34,763 nt of DNA from JBDTYT01 sp040005555 (GCA_040005555.1 JBDTYT010000009.1:1-34763); one strand, 5' to 3'. Numbered from the stretch's first letter, positions 7,073-15,441 are shown. Notes: generated by a model not told the origin, from the letters alone. Program-made: numbers and translations.

Positions 7073-8332
7073 GTGAGCGTCGCTCGTCCGCCCCGAGGAG
7101 GAGATCCCACGTTCGGACAGAGGTCGAGGAGCCTGCTGCGACGCCCGATCAGAAGGGCACGACCCGCCGCTGGTGTTTCGCGCGTCGACGCGAGGACCAA
7201 GCGTCTGGTGCAGCGGCTGCGGCCCGGCGAGGTGGCCGTGATCGACCATGAGGACCTCGACCGCGTCTCGGCCGAAGGCCTAGTGGGCGCGGGCGTGACC
7301 GCGGTCGTGAACGCCCGTCGCTCGATCAGCGGTCGGTACCCGAACCTCGGTCCGCTGATCCTCCTCGACGCCGGGGTGACGCTCGTCGACGCTGTGGGCC
7401 CGCTGCTCATGCGCAAGGTGCGCGAGGGAGACGTCGTGCGCGTGGACGGGGATCGGGTCTTCGTGGGCGAACGGCTCGTCGGGGTCGGGATCGCGCAGAG
7501 CGACGCCTCGGTGCGTGGGGCCATGGCCGAGGCGCATCTGCAGATGTCCGAGCGGTTCGAGACCTTCGCGCGCAACACCCTCGACTACATGCAACGCGAG
7601 CGCGACCTGCTCTTCGGCGGCCGAGGGCTCCCGGCGCTCGACCATGAATTCACCCGCCGGCCGGCGCTCGTCGTCGTGCGGGGCTACCACTACAAGGAGG
7701 ATCTCTCCGCGCTGCGACCGTATATCCGCGACGTTCGACCGGTGTTGGTCGGCGTGGACGGCGGCGCCGACGCCCTCATCGAGAATGGGTACCGCCCCGA
7801 CGTGATCGTCGGCGACATGGACAGCGTCTCCGATGACGCGCTCATGCTCGCGATGCCCGAGCGCCGTCGCCTTCGTCGTCGGCGGCCGACCGAGATCGTC
7901 GTCCATGCCTACGAGGGCGGTCGCGCTCCGGGGAAAGCGCGGTTGGAGGCGCTCGGCGTCCCGTACAAGGTCGTCGAGGCGACCGGGACCAGCGAGGACG
8001 TCGCGTTCCTCATGGCGCACGACAAGGGGGCCGAGATCATCGTCGCCGTCGGCAGCCACGGGAACCTGCGGGAGTTCCTCGACAAAGGACGCCAGGGTAT
8101 GGCCAGCACCTTCTTGGTCCGTCTGCGCGTCGGCGAGATCCTGCTCGACGCGAAGGGCGTGTCGCGCGTGTACGCTCCGCGGATCCGCTCGCGCGACACG
8201 ATGCTGCTCGTAGGCGCGGCGGTGTTCGCCATGGTTGCCGTCGTGATCGTCTCGCCGTCCCTGCGCCTGTACGTGGTCCAGCTCTTCGAGCAGTTCCGCC
8301 AGTGGCTGTTCCAGCTGAAAGAGCTGCTGTGA
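7073..8332 (+). CDS. steA: SteA: membrane-anchored thiamin-pyrophosphokinase-like cell-separation protein
   Basis: 419 residues. The first 25 or so are Arg-rich and poorly conserved, then the family pattern begins (RVDARTKRLVQRLRPGEVAV, SGRYPNLGPLILLDAGVTL). The middle has a thiamin-pyrophosphokinase-like fold with VDGGADALIENGYRPD and VGDMDSVSDD (about 226-257). One transmembrane helix (about 377-395) near the C-terminus anchors it, leaving a short tail. In Corynebacterium glutamicum SteA with SteB controls cell separation and the peptidoglycan hydrolase RipA; catalytic thiamin chemistry is not expected. The GTG at 7073 has a weak ribosome-binding site; a GAGGAGGAG at 7094-7102 precedes no usual in-frame start, so the N-terminus is uncertain by about 10-25 residues. 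It overlaps steB by GTGA. Confidence 0.88.
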   Translation: MSVARPPRGGDPTFGQRSRSLLRRPIRRARPAAGVSRVDARTKRLVQRLRPGEVAVIDHEDLDRVSAEGLVGAGVTAVVNARRSISGRYPNLGPLILLDAGVTLVDAVGPLLMRKVREGDVVRVDGDRVFVGERLVGVGIAQSDASVRGAMAEAHLQMSERFETFARNTLDYMQRERDLLFGGRGLPALDHEFTRRPALVVVRGYHYKEDLSALRPYIRDVRPVLVGVDGGADALIENGYRPDVIVGDMDSVSDDALMLAMPERRRLRRRRPTEIVVHAYEGGRAPGKARLEALGVPYKVVEATGTSEDVAFLMAHDKGAEIIVAVGSHGNLREFLDKGRQGMASTFLVRLRVGEILLDAKGVSRVYAPRIRSRDTMLLVGAAVFAMVAVVIVSPSLRLYVVQLFEQFRQWLFQLKELL

Positions 8333-9252
8333 TCTCCCTCCGGTACCACGTGGTCACGATCGTGGCCGTGTTCTTGTCGCTTGCGCTCGGGCTGCTGGCC
8401 GGGAGCGCGTTCGTGCAGCCTCGACTGGTCGATCAGCTGAAAAAGCAGACCGACGATCTCCGCACCGAGGCGCGCGACCTGCGCAGCCAGATCACGGACC
8501 TGCGCTCGCAGGTAGCTGCGCTCGGAGCCTTCACCGACGCGGCGCTCCCGTTCCTCGCCGAGGGGCGGCTCGCCGCCGCGCCGGTGGTCATCGTCGCGCA
8601 AGAGGGCATCCAGGACTCCGTCATCGCGGAGTCGCTTCAGGCCCTGGATGCGAGCGGAGCGAACGTCATCGCGACGTTCTCGGCCAGGGCGAAGCTCGTG
8701 TCGCTCGACGAGGGCGATCGACGGCAGCTCGCTCAGATCCTCGGGAGCCCCGATGCAGCTCCAGAGACCCTGCCGGAGCTCGCCGCGTCCGCGATCGCAC
8801 GGCGGTTGTCGACGGCGGGCAAGCGAGCGGATCCGGCGAACCCGGACGTCTTGCACGAGCTCCTGTCGGCCGGGTACCTCACCTCGATCGGCTCGCAGGT
8901 CTCGGACGCGACGCTCGAGCAGATCGGCGGCCCCAGCCAGGTGGTCGTCGTCTTGTCTGGCGGCCCTAACGAGCAGCCCTCGATCGCGCCCGAGACCTTC
9001 GCGATCCCGCTGATCCAGGCGCTCGAGACCGCCGGGTTGCCGGTGGCCGCCGGTCAGTCCCGCGACAGTGCCTTCGCGTTCGTCGAGCAGCTGCGCGCCG
9101 GTGGGACCGACGGCATCGTGACGATCGACGACCTCGACGCGAGCATGGGCGGAGCCGCGCTCGTGCTGGGACTCCAGCGGTTGATCGTGTCCGGGCTCGG
9201 CGGAGCGTACGGGCTCGCGGACGGCACCGAGGTGCTCCCACCCCCGCTGTGA
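8329..9252 (+). CDS. steB: SteB / MctB-like envelope protein (annotated 'copper transporter' family)
   Basis: 307 residues. Residues 1-6 (MISLRY) and a single transmembrane helix (about 7-25, VVTIVAVFLSLALGLLAGSA) match the start of the MctB family. A coiled coil follows (about 35-65, KKQTDDLRTEARDLRSQITD), then a periplasm-side alpha/beta domain. M. tuberculosis Rv1698 (MctB) was linked to copper efflux, and the corynebacterial orthologue SteB is the partner of SteA. I see no Cys or Met cluster that would bind copper here, which favours the cell-separation role. Translation is coupled to steA (GTG inside GTGA at 8329) and to the next gene (GTGA at 9249). Confidence 0.88.
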   Translation: MISLRYHVVTIVAVFLSLALGLLAGSAFVQPRLVDQLKKQTDDLRTEARDLRSQITDLRSQVAALGAFTDAALPFLAEGRLAAAPVVIVAQEGIQDSVIAESLQALDASGANVIATFSARAKLVSLDEGDRRQLAQILGSPDAAPETLPELAASAIARRLSTAGKRADPANPDVLHELLSAGYLTSIGSQVSDATLEQIGGPSQVVVVLSGGPNEQPSIAPETFAIPLIQALETAGLPVAAGQSRDSAFAFVEQLRAGGTDGIVTIDDLDASMGGAALVLGLQRLIVSGLGGAYGLADGTEVLPPPL

Positions 9253-9929
9253 GCCCGCGCGTCGTCGCCCTCGTCCCGGCGCGTAACGAGGCCGACCGGG
9301 TCGGCGCCACCGTCTCGGCCCTCCGGGCGCTGCGAGAGGTCGATGAGGTCGTGGTGGTCGACGATGGGTCTGTGGACGGCACCGGCTCGGTGGCACTTGC
9401 CAGGGGAGCGGCGGTGCTGCGAACCGGCCGCCGCACGGGGAAGGGCGGTGCGCTCGAGGGCGGGCTGCGACGGCTCCCGCCGGCCGACGCGTGGCTGTTC
9501 GCCGATGCAGATCTCGGGGAGTCGGCCGGGGTGTTGTCAGCGGTGCTCGAACCCGTGCTCCTCGGCCAAGCGGATCTCGCGATCGCCGTGTTCCCCGAGG
9601 GCGAGGGTGGAGGGGGACTGGGCACGGTGAAGAGCTCTGCGGCCAGAGCGATCCGCTTGCTGTGCGGTTTCCGGACGGTCGAACCTCTTTCGGGCCAGCG
9701 GGCGCTCACCTCAGCGGCCCTCGAGGCGGTCCGCCCGCTCGCACGCGGTTTCGGAGTCGAAAGCGCGATGACGGTGGACGCGGTGCGGGCGGGGATGCGT
9801 GTGGTGGAGGTGCCGGCCGCCGTGTCGCACCGAGGCACGGGCCGCGACGTTCGCGGTTTCGCGCACCGCGGCCGCCAGGCGGTCGAGATCGCGCTCGCGC
9901 TCATCCCGCGGGCGCTCGGCTTGCGATGA
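9249..9929 (+). CDS. Family 2 glycosyltransferase (GT-A fold), soluble
   Basis: 226 residues, no transmembrane segment. GT2 landmarks are VPARNE (9-14), VVDDGS (36-41) for nucleotide binding, GKGGAL (64-69) and the DAD metal motif (86-88, LFADADLG). These are followed by LSGQRAL (147-153), acidic Glu171, and a basic C-terminal motif HRGTGRDVRGFAHRGRQ (194-210). This resembles dolichyl/polyprenyl-phosphate sugar synthases and glucosyl-3-phosphoglycerate-type enzymes. Donor and acceptor cannot be read from sequence. It overlaps both neighbours (GTGA before, ATGA after), so it is translated with SteB and the MraY-like protein. This suggests the pair works on a polyprenyl-linked glycan at the membrane. 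Confidence 0.85.
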   Translation: MSPRVVALVPARNEADRVGATVSALRALREVDEVVVVDDGSVDGTGSVALARGAAVLRTGRRTGKGGALEGGLRRLPPADAWLFADADLGESAGVLSAVLEPVLLGQADLAIAVFPEGEGGGGLGTVKSSAARAIRLLCGFRTVEPLSGQRALTSAALEAVRPLARGFGVESAMTVDAVRAGMRVVEVPAAVSHRGTGRDVRGFAHRGRQAVEIALALIPRALGLR

Positions 9930-10681
9930 GATGGGGACGGCTCTCCGCCGAGAACCACCGGGGCTCGCGCGTCCCGATCGCGCTCGGTTTGGTGCTGGTG
10001 GCCGGGGCGATCGTCGGCGCCGTGCTGGTGACGGCCGTCGAGCACGTGAGCTCGACGGGCTGGCTGGTGGCGGCGGGCGAGCTCCTCGTGGCCGCCGCCG
10101 GGCTCATCGACGACGTGAACCCGGGGGGTCCTCGCGGCCTGCGAGGCCATCTGCGCGCGATCGCTTCGTTCCACGTCACGACCGGTGTCGTGAAGCTCGT
10201 GGTGGTGGGCGCGGTCTCCCTGGTCGTGGTCGCCGTCCTCCCGAGCCGCCCGCTCCCGGTGACCTTCGCGGGCGCCTTCGCCATGTCCGCGTGTGCGAAC
10301 CTGTGGAACGGGCTCGACGTGGCGCCAGGGCGCGGCCTGAAGGTGTTCCTGCCCGCGGCCGTCGCGATCTGGCTCGCAGGACCGGCGCTCCCACTCGCGC
10401 CCACCTTCCCCGGTGTGGTGGTCGCCGCTGCGCTCGCCTTGCCCTTGGACCTGCGCGAGCGAGCGATGCTCGGCGACGGTGGAGCGAACCTCCTGGGGTT
10501 CACCGTGGGTCTCGGCGCGTATCTCGTGTTGCCGGGGTTTGCGGTCGAGGTGGTCGCGGTGCTCGCCGTGGCGCTCAACGTGGTCGCCGATACCGTGACC
10601 CTGTCTCGCGTGATCGACGTTGTGCCGCCCCTGCGGTGGTTCGATCGCCTCGGTCGCGTCACGTCCTCCACCGCCGACTGA
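9926..10681 (+). CDS. Shortened MraY/WecA-like polyprenyl-phosphate sugar-phosphotransferase
   Basis: 251 residues and strongly hydrophobic, with about seven membrane segments. Family motifs are in order: NHRGSRVPIALG (10-21), the Asp pair in LIDDVNPGG (D62, D63), TTGVVK (85-90), NLWNGLDVAPGRGLK (125-139) and MLGDGGANLLGF (181-192). The variants D-APGRG-LK and LGDGGAN, in place of the MraY forms, are closer to WecA/TagO-like homologues. MraY and WecA are about 320-360 residues; this one lacks the first segments and starts almost at motif I. The ATG at 9926 overlaps the GT2 stop (ATGA), so the short N-terminus is probably real. It would be expected to transfer a sugar-1-phosphate to undecaprenyl phosphate, or to be a modified descendant. 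Confidence 0.82.
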   Translation: MRWGRLSAENHRGSRVPIALGLVLVAGAIVGAVLVTAVEHVSSTGWLVAAGELLVAAAGLIDDVNPGGPRGLRGHLRAIASFHVTTGVVKLVVVGAVSLVVVAVLPSRPLPVTFAGAFAMSACANLWNGLDVAPGRGLKVFLPAAVAIWLAGPALPLAPTFPGVVVAAALALPLDLRERAMLGDGGANLLGFTVGLGAYLVLPGFAVEVVAVLAVALNVVADTVTLSRVIDVVPPLRWFDRLGRVTSSTAD

Positions 10682-10747
10682 GCTGCGTTTTCCGTGCACG
10701 GCTCGAACTTTCGGAGCGTTCGAGCGCGGCGTGTCCGACGCCTCTGC

Positions 10748-10753
10748 TAGGAT
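10748..10753 (+). promoter_or_regulatory. -10 element (TAGGAT) of pyrG
   Basis: TAGGAT, identical to the recN hexamer, ends 11 bases before the pyrG GTG, so the 5' leader would be only about 4-5 bases. The gap 10682-10764 shows no obvious ribosome-binding site or attenuator. No -35 match is seen at the right distance. Confidence 0.45.
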
Positions 10754-10764
10754 GCGATTCCGAG

Positions 10765-12420
10765 GTGAAGAAAACCCCGAAGTACATCTTCGTGACGGGC
10801 GGCGTGGCCTCGGGCCTCGGCAAGGGGATCACCACCGCCTCCCTCGGTCGGCTCTTCAAGTCTCGCGGTGTCCACGTCGCTCTCCAGAAGCTCGACCCGT
10901 ACGTGAACGTGGATCCGGGCACGATGAACCCCTTCGAGCACGGCGAGGTCTTCGTCTTGGACGACGGCGCCGAGACCGATCTCGACCTCGGCCACTACGA
11001 GCGTTTCACGGACGAGAACCTGCACCGCGGCTCGAACCTCACCACCGGCGCCGTCTACAGCGCGGTGATCTCGAAGGAGCGGCGTGGGGACTACCTCGGC
11101 AAGACGGTGCAGGTCATCCCACACATCACCGATGAGATCAAGGAACGCGTGCGCTCGCACGCCGAGGCCGAGAACGCCGACCTCGTCATCGTGGAAGTCG
11201 GGGGGACGGTGGGCGACATCGAATCGCTCCCCTTCATCGAGGCCATCCGTCAGCTCCGCAACGAGGTGGGGCGCGACCACTGCGCCTTCGTCCACGTGAG
11301 CCTCATGCCCTTCATCGGCCCCTCGGGCGAGCTGAAGACCAAGCCGACCCAGCACTCGGTGAAGGAGCTCCGCTCGCTCGGGATCCAGCCCGACGCCATC
11401 GTGTGCCGTTCCGACCGTCCGATCGGGCGACACCTGAAGGAGAAGGTATCCCTGCTGTGCGACGTGCCGATCAGCGGCGTGATCTCGGCTCCGGACGCCG
11501 AGTCGATCTACACCGTTCCCCTGGTCCTGCACCGCGAGGGTCTCGATCGCGAGCTTGCCCAGCACCTCGGGATCGGCGCCGAGCCAGACCTGTCCGAGTG
11601 GAACGCGCTCGTCGAGCGGATCGACGCTGCAGCCGACCCCGTGCGCGTCGCGATCGTCGGCAAGTACGTGAACCTTCGCGACGCCTACCTGTCGGTCATC
11701 GAGGCCCTCCACCACGGCGGGTTCCATCACGGCGTGGACGTCGAGCTCGCGTGGGTCTCCTCCGACGACCTCGATCAGGCCGACGCGTCCGAAGTCCTCG
11801 CAGGAATCGACGGGATCGTGGTGCCGGGCGGTTTCGGCTGGCGCGGGGTCGAGGGCAAACTCGAAGCGGTGCGCTACGCGCGGGAGGAAGGGGTGCCGTA
11901 CCTCGGGCTCTGTCTCGGGCTGCAGTGCGCGGTGATCGAGTTCGCGCGAGACGTGTGCGGCCTCGAGGGCGCGAACTCCTCGGAGTTCGATCCCGGCACC
12001 CTGCATCCGGTGATCGACCTCCTGCCCGAACAGAAGAACGTCACGGACCTGGGTGGCTCGATGCGCCTGGGCGCCCAACCGTGCCACGTCGCACCCGGAA
12101 CGATGGCGGCTGCCGCATACGGCGAGCAGGTGGTGTACGAACGACACCGCCACCGGTACGAGGTGAACCCCGCCTACCACGACGTCTTGACGCAGCACGG
12201 GCTCGTGTTCTCGGGCCTCTCGCCCGACGGCCGGCTCGTCGAGATCATCGAGCTCCGAGACCACCCGTTCTTCGTGGCCGGCCAGTTCCACCCGGAGTTG
12301 AAGTCGCGCCCCACGCGCCCGCACCCGCTGTTCCGCGACTTCGTGGGTGCTGCTCGAGGGCGCCGCGCCCGCGGGGACACCGCGGACGCCGGCGCTCGGC
12401 CCGTCGTCATCCCGAGCTAG
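10765..12420 (+). CDS. pyrG: CTP synthase
   Basis: 551 residues, full length. The synthetase domain opens with the P-loop-like GGVASGLGKGI (12-22). The glutaminase domain holds the nucleophile Cys383 (GLCLGLQC), His509 and Glu511 (QFHPE), which match the E. coli triad positions closely. The enzyme makes CTP from UTP, ATP and glutamine. The GTG at 10765 (VKKTPKYIFVTGG) is the start by homology. The frame is open for a further 960 bases upstream, but that is a shadow of the glycosyltransferase genes. The Nudix gene follows after 9 bases. Confidence 0.97.
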   Translation: MKKTPKYIFVTGGVASGLGKGITTASLGRLFKSRGVHVALQKLDPYVNVDPGTMNPFEHGEVFVLDDGAETDLDLGHYERFTDENLHRGSNLTTGAVYSAVISKERRGDYLGKTVQVIPHITDEIKERVRSHAEAENADLVIVEVGGTVGDIESLPFIEAIRQLRNEVGRDHCAFVHVSLMPFIGPSGELKTKPTQHSVKELRSLGIQPDAIVCRSDRPIGRHLKEKVSLLCDVPISGVISAPDAESIYTVPLVLHREGLDRELAQHLGIGAEPDLSEWNALVERIDAAADPVRVAIVGKYVNLRDAYLSVIEALHHGGFHHGVDVELAWVSSDDLDQADASEVLAGIDGIVVPGGFGWRGVEGKLEAVRYAREEGVPYLGLCLGLQCAVIEFARDVCGLEGANSSEFDPGTLHPVIDLLPEQKNVTDLGGSMRLGAQPCHVAPGTMAAAAYGEQVVYERHRHRYEVNPAYHDVLTQHGLVFSGLSPDGRLVEIIELRDHPFFVAGQFHPELKSRPTRPHPLFRDFVGAARGRRARGDTADAGARPVVIPS

Positions 12421-12429
12421 GTCCGATCC

Positions 12430-12954
12430 GTGGACCCCGAGGTGAGCCAGGAGGTGTTCGGAGGTCGGATCTTCTCGGTGCACCGCGAGCGCTGGCCCGG
12501 GTCCGAGGACGAGTACGACGTCGTCCGCCACCCCGGGGCGGCGGCGGTCCTGCCGATCACGCCGAACGGGGACGTGCTGTTCGTCCGGCAGTTCCGGCCG
12601 GCGATCCGGCAGGTCCTCACCGAGATCCCGGCGGGCCTGCTCGACGTCGGCGGAGAGGACGCGGTCACGTGCGCGTCGCGTGAGCTGTTCGAGGAGACCG
12701 GTTACCGCCACGGTTCGATCGAATTCCTCGGGGGCTGTTTCACCTCGGCTGGCTTCACCGACGAGTACGTGCACCTGTTCGTAGCGAACGTGCACGAGGG
12801 AGCCGAAACCGGGCCGGGGGAGGGCATCGAGCTGCTGCGCACGCCGTTCCATGAGGTGGTCATCGCGGCACGCGGCGGGCGCATCCGCGACGTGAAGACG
12901 GCGCTCGCGCTGCTGCTGACGGACGCTCGGGAGGGGGTCGGTCCCGTCGGGTAG
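12430..12954 (+). CDS. Nudix hydrolase, probable ADP-ribose pyrophosphatase
   Basis: 174 residues, cytosolic. The Nudix box lies at 69-92 (G69, E76, then REL-EE-GY at 84-92), with the catalytic Glu residues E85, E88 and E89. One extra residue separates the first Gly and Glu compared with the textbook pattern, which I recall also being the case in the mycobacterial ADP-ribose pyrophosphatase. The domain before the box (VVRHPGAAAVLPI, RQFRPAI) is typical of ADP-ribose/nucleotide-sugar hydrolases. Position after pyrG equals Rv1700. The start is a GTG at 12430, 9 bases after pyrG, with little ribosome-binding site. Its TAG stop is the first part of the ald -10 hexamer. Confidence 0.85.
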   Translation: MDPEVSQEVFGGRIFSVHRERWPGSEDEYDVVRHPGAAAVLPITPNGDVLFVRQFRPAIRQVLTEIPAGLLDVGGEDAVTCASRELFEETGYRHGSIEFLGGCFTSAGFTDEYVHLFVANVHEGAETGPGEGIELLRTPFHEVVIAARGGRIRDVKTALALLLTDAREGVGPVG

Positions 12955-12957
12955 GCT
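12952..12957 (+). promoter_or_regulatory. Putative -10 element (TAGGCT) of ald, built on the Nudix stop codon
   Basis: TAGGCT starts with the Nudix gene stop codon and lies 31 bases before the ald GTG, leaving a leader with a strong GAGGAGGAG ribosome-binding site (12974-12982). Confidence 0.4.
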
Positions 12958-12988
12958 TCCGGGCAGCCGCTCCGAGGAGGAGCCACCC

Positions 12989-14116
12989 GTGATCGTGGGG
13001 ATCCCCAAAGAGGTCAAGGACAACGAGTTCCGCGTGGCGGCAACGCCCGAAGGGGTCCTGGAGCTCACGCGTGCCGGGCACGAGGTCGTCGTCGAAGCGT
13101 CCGCGGGCATCGGGTCGGCGCTGACGGACGATCAGTTCGAGAGGGCGGGCGCGAAGGTGATGGGCGATGCCGACGCGGTCTTCGATGCCGCCGACCTGAT
13201 CCTCAAGGTGAAGGAGCCGCAGCCGCAAGAGTACGAGCGGTTCCGAGCCGGTCACCTGCTGTTCACGTACCTCCATCTCGCCGCCGACCGAGGACTCACG
13301 GAGTTCCTGATGGAGCGCGGGGTCACCTCGGTCGCGTACGAAACCGTGCAGCTCCAGGACGGAGGGCTCCCCCTCCTCGCGCCGATGAGTGAGATCGCGG
13401 GACGGATGGCTCCGCAAGAGGGCGCGAAATACCTGGAGCGGACGTTCGGCGGCCGCGGGGTACTCATGGGCGGTGCGTCGGGCGTCGCACCGGCTCGGGT
13501 CGTGGTGCTCGGCGCCGGTATGGCGGGAGTGAACGCGGCGTGGATCGCCGCCGGCATGGAGGCCGAGGTCATCGCCGTGGATCGCAACGTCGACCGGCTG
13601 CGGTTCGTCGACCAGATCCAACGCGGACGCATCCAGACCGTGATGAGCAGCGCCCTCGCGATCGAGCAGCTCGTGGTCGAGGCGGACCTCGTCATCGGTG
13701 CCGTGCTGATCCCGGGTGCTAGGGCACCGCATCTGGTGACCGAGGACATGGTGAAGGCGATGCGGCCGGGCTCGGGCATCGTGGACATCTCCATCGACCA
13801 GGGTGGATGCGTCGAGACGGCGCGGATGACCACGCACTCGGATCCGACGTACATCCTGCACGATGTCGTGCACTACTGCGTCGGGAACATGCCCGGCGCC
13901 GTGCCGAGAACCTCGACGTACGCGCTCACGAACGTCACCACGCCGTACGCGATCGACATCGCCACCCGCGGCCTGGACGCTGCGATCCGGCACGACCCCG
14001 CCCTCGCGCTCGGGGTGAACGTGTACGAGGGACAGCTCACGAACGACGGGGTCGCCGAGGCGCACGGTCTGGCGGTGACGCCGCTCGCGGCGCTCGTTCC
14101 GGGCTTGTCTTCCTGA
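12989..14116 (+). CDS. ald: L-alanine dehydrogenase
   Basis: 375 residues. It interconverts L-alanine and pyruvate plus ammonia with NAD. Residues known from the M. tuberculosis enzyme fall at identical numbers here: R15 and K75 (pyruvate binding), H96 and D270 (catalysis). The NAD-binding GAGMAG is at 175-180. The start is GTG at 12989, with GAGGAGGAG about 6 bases upstream, one of the best ribosome-binding sites in the window, suggesting high expression. In M. tuberculosis ald lies elsewhere, so its place here between the Nudix and xerD genes is a difference. xerD follows after 21 bases. Confidence 0.96.
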   Translation: MIVGIPKEVKDNEFRVAATPEGVLELTRAGHEVVVEASAGIGSALTDDQFERAGAKVMGDADAVFDAADLILKVKEPQPQEYERFRAGHLLFTYLHLAADRGLTEFLMERGVTSVAYETVQLQDGGLPLLAPMSEIAGRMAPQEGAKYLERTFGGRGVLMGGASGVAPARVVVLGAGMAGVNAAWIAAGMEAEVIAVDRNVDRLRFVDQIQRGRIQTVMSSALAIEQLVVEADLVIGAVLIPGARAPHLVTEDMVKAMRPGSGIVDISIDQGGCVETARMTTHSDPTYILHDVVHYCVGNMPGAVPRTSTYALTNVTTPYAIDIATRGLDAAIRHDPALALGVNVYEGQLTNDGVAEAHGLAVTPLAALVPGLSS

Positions 14117-14137
14117 CCGCGGGGAGCGGCCACGCCG

Positions 14138-15088
14138 ATGCCGGACGCGCTCGGGTCGCAGATCGGACGGTTCCTCGACCACCTCACGGTCGAGCGCGGC
14201 CTGTCACCGAACACGACGGGCGCGTACGGGCGCGACTTGGCGCGATACGCGGCGTTCCTGCGGGGGCGGAAGATGGCCGACGCCCGCAAGGTGCGTGACC
14301 TGGACGTCGCCGCCTTCGTCGCCGCCCGTTCCTCCTCGACGCACGGTGACGGGAAGCCCTACCGCGCCACCTCGGTCGTGCGAGCGCTCTCGTCGGTCCG
14401 CTCCTTCCATCGGTTCTTGCTGCGCGAAGGGGACGTCGACCGCGATCCCACGGCGACGGTGATCCGGCCCAAGCTCCCGCGTGCGCTCCCGCGTCCGCTG
14501 CCGCTCCAGGACATCGAGGCCATCCTCGCCGCACCTCCCGAGGGCACCGCTGCGGGCCTGCGCGATCGCGCGGTGCTGGAGACGCTGTACGGCGCGGGCC
14601 TGCGGGTGTCCGAGCTCGTGGGTCTGGACGTGGACGACGTCGACCTGGAGGAGGGAAGCGTACGCGTGCTCGGCAAGGGCGGGAAGGAGCGAGACGTGCC
14701 ACTTGGGCGGTTCGCGCGGGACGCGGTCGGCGCGTACCTGTCGCGAGCCCGACCCTCGCTCGCCACGGCCCGGTCGCGCTCGGCGATGTTCCTCAACCAG
14801 CGCGGCGGTCGTCTCACGCGGCAAGGATGCGGCAAGATCCTTGCGCTGCACGCGCAGCGAGCCGGCATCGACAAGCGCGTCACGCCGCACTCACTGCGGC
14901 ATTCCTTCGCCACCCATCTCCTCGAGGGGGGAGCCGACGTGCGGGTCGTTCAGGAGCTGCTCGGGCACGCGAGCGTCGCGACCACACAGGTCTATACGCT
15001 GGTCACGAAGGACCACATGCGGGAGGTCTACTTCACGGCACACCCGCGGGCGCGAGCCACGTCCGCGGTGAGGAGGAGGGCGACGTGA
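14138..15088 (+). CDS. xerD: Tyrosine recombinase XerD
   Basis: 316 residues. The N-terminal SAM-like core-binding domain (about 5-98) is followed by the catalytic domain. The full catalytic set is visible: R156 (GLRVSEL), K180 (LGKGGK), H251 and R254 (HSLRH), H277 (LGHAS) and nucleophile Y286 (TQVYT). XerD with XerC resolves chromosome dimers at dif during division. The position between the Nudix and dksA/deoB genes is the housekeeping xerD locus, so this is not a phage integrase. ATG at 14138 has GGGGAG 11 bases before it. The gene end contains GGAGGAGG (about 15071-15078), serving the next gene, with GTGA overlap. Confidence 0.94.
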   Translation: MPDALGSQIGRFLDHLTVERGLSPNTTGAYGRDLARYAAFLRGRKMADARKVRDLDVAAFVAARSSSTHGDGKPYRATSVVRALSSVRSFHRFLLREGDVDRDPTATVIRPKLPRALPRPLPLQDIEAILAAPPEGTAAGLRDRAVLETLYGAGLRVSELVGLDVDDVDLEEGSVRVLGKGGKERDVPLGRFARDAVGAYLSRARPSLATARSRSAMFLNQRGGRLTRQGCGKILALHAQRAGIDKRVTPHSLRHSFATHLLEGGADVRVVQELLGHASVATTQVYTLVTKDHMREVYFTAHPRARATSAVRRRAT

Positions 15089-15441
15089 TCGACGAGTCGA
15101 CGATGTCGGAGCTGCGCGCGGCGCTCGAGGAGCAGCGCGACAACCTGCGCACGGAGATCGTCGAGCAGGGCGGCGACGCCGATTCGGAGGACGCCGAGAT
15201 CGACGTCGAGCGCGGGTTCGCCGACAGCGCGCACAGCACCGCCGAACGGGCACGGCTCCTGTCTGTGATGAAGGCTCTGCGCGCGAACCTGCGCTGGGTG
15301 AACCGCGCCCTCACGAAGATGGACCTCGGAACCTACGGCGTGTGCGAGCGTTGCGGGACCCCCATCCCCCTCGAGCGGCTCGAGGCGCTCCCGTGGGCGA
15401 TCTTGTGCATCGACTGCAAACACCTCGGCGAGGGTCGTTGA
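15085..15441 (+). CDS. TraR/DksA-type zinc-finger protein
   Basis: 118 residues. An N-terminal coiled coil (about 5-80) is followed by a four-Cys zinc finger: C87, C90, C108, C111 (CERCGTPIPLERL then CIDCK). The coiled-coil turn carries FADSAHSTAE (45-54), comparable in place to the Asp-containing tip of DksA that enters the RNA polymerase secondary channel. The direct DxxDxA motif is only partly matched, so polymerase binding is likely but not certain. The start is GTG at 15085 within GTGA, with GGAGGAGG 6-7 bases upstream inside xerD, implying strong coupled translation. The TTGA overlap leads into deoB. Confidence 0.85.
   Translation: MIDESTMSELRAALEEQRDNLRTEIVEQGGDADSEDAEIDVERGFADSAHSTAERARLLSVMKALRANLRWVNRALTKMDLGTYGVCERCGTPIPLERLEALPWAILCIDCKHLGEGR

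Noticed and set aside
7909..10699. Long minus-strand frames opposite steA, steB and the glycosyltransferases (7909-9396, 8966-10699)
   Set aside because: No domain pattern or start signal; the plus-strand genes are chained by start/stop overlaps and have clear motifs.
9799..10764. N-terminal extension of pyrG back to 9799
   Set aside because: CTP synthase begins with the KKTPKYIFVTGG strand; the extension reads as Arg/Ala-rich shadow of the GT genes.
10747..13110. Minus-strand open frame of 787 codons opposite pyrG and the Nudix gene
   Set aside because: It is antisense to CTP synthase, whose frame, motifs and length are unambiguous. The Asp/His/Val-rich translation is the mirror of third-position GC bias.
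14138..15088. XerD read as a phage or mobile-element integrase
   Set aside because: Its neighbours are the standard housekeeping ones, with no attachment-site duplication, excisionase or phage genes.
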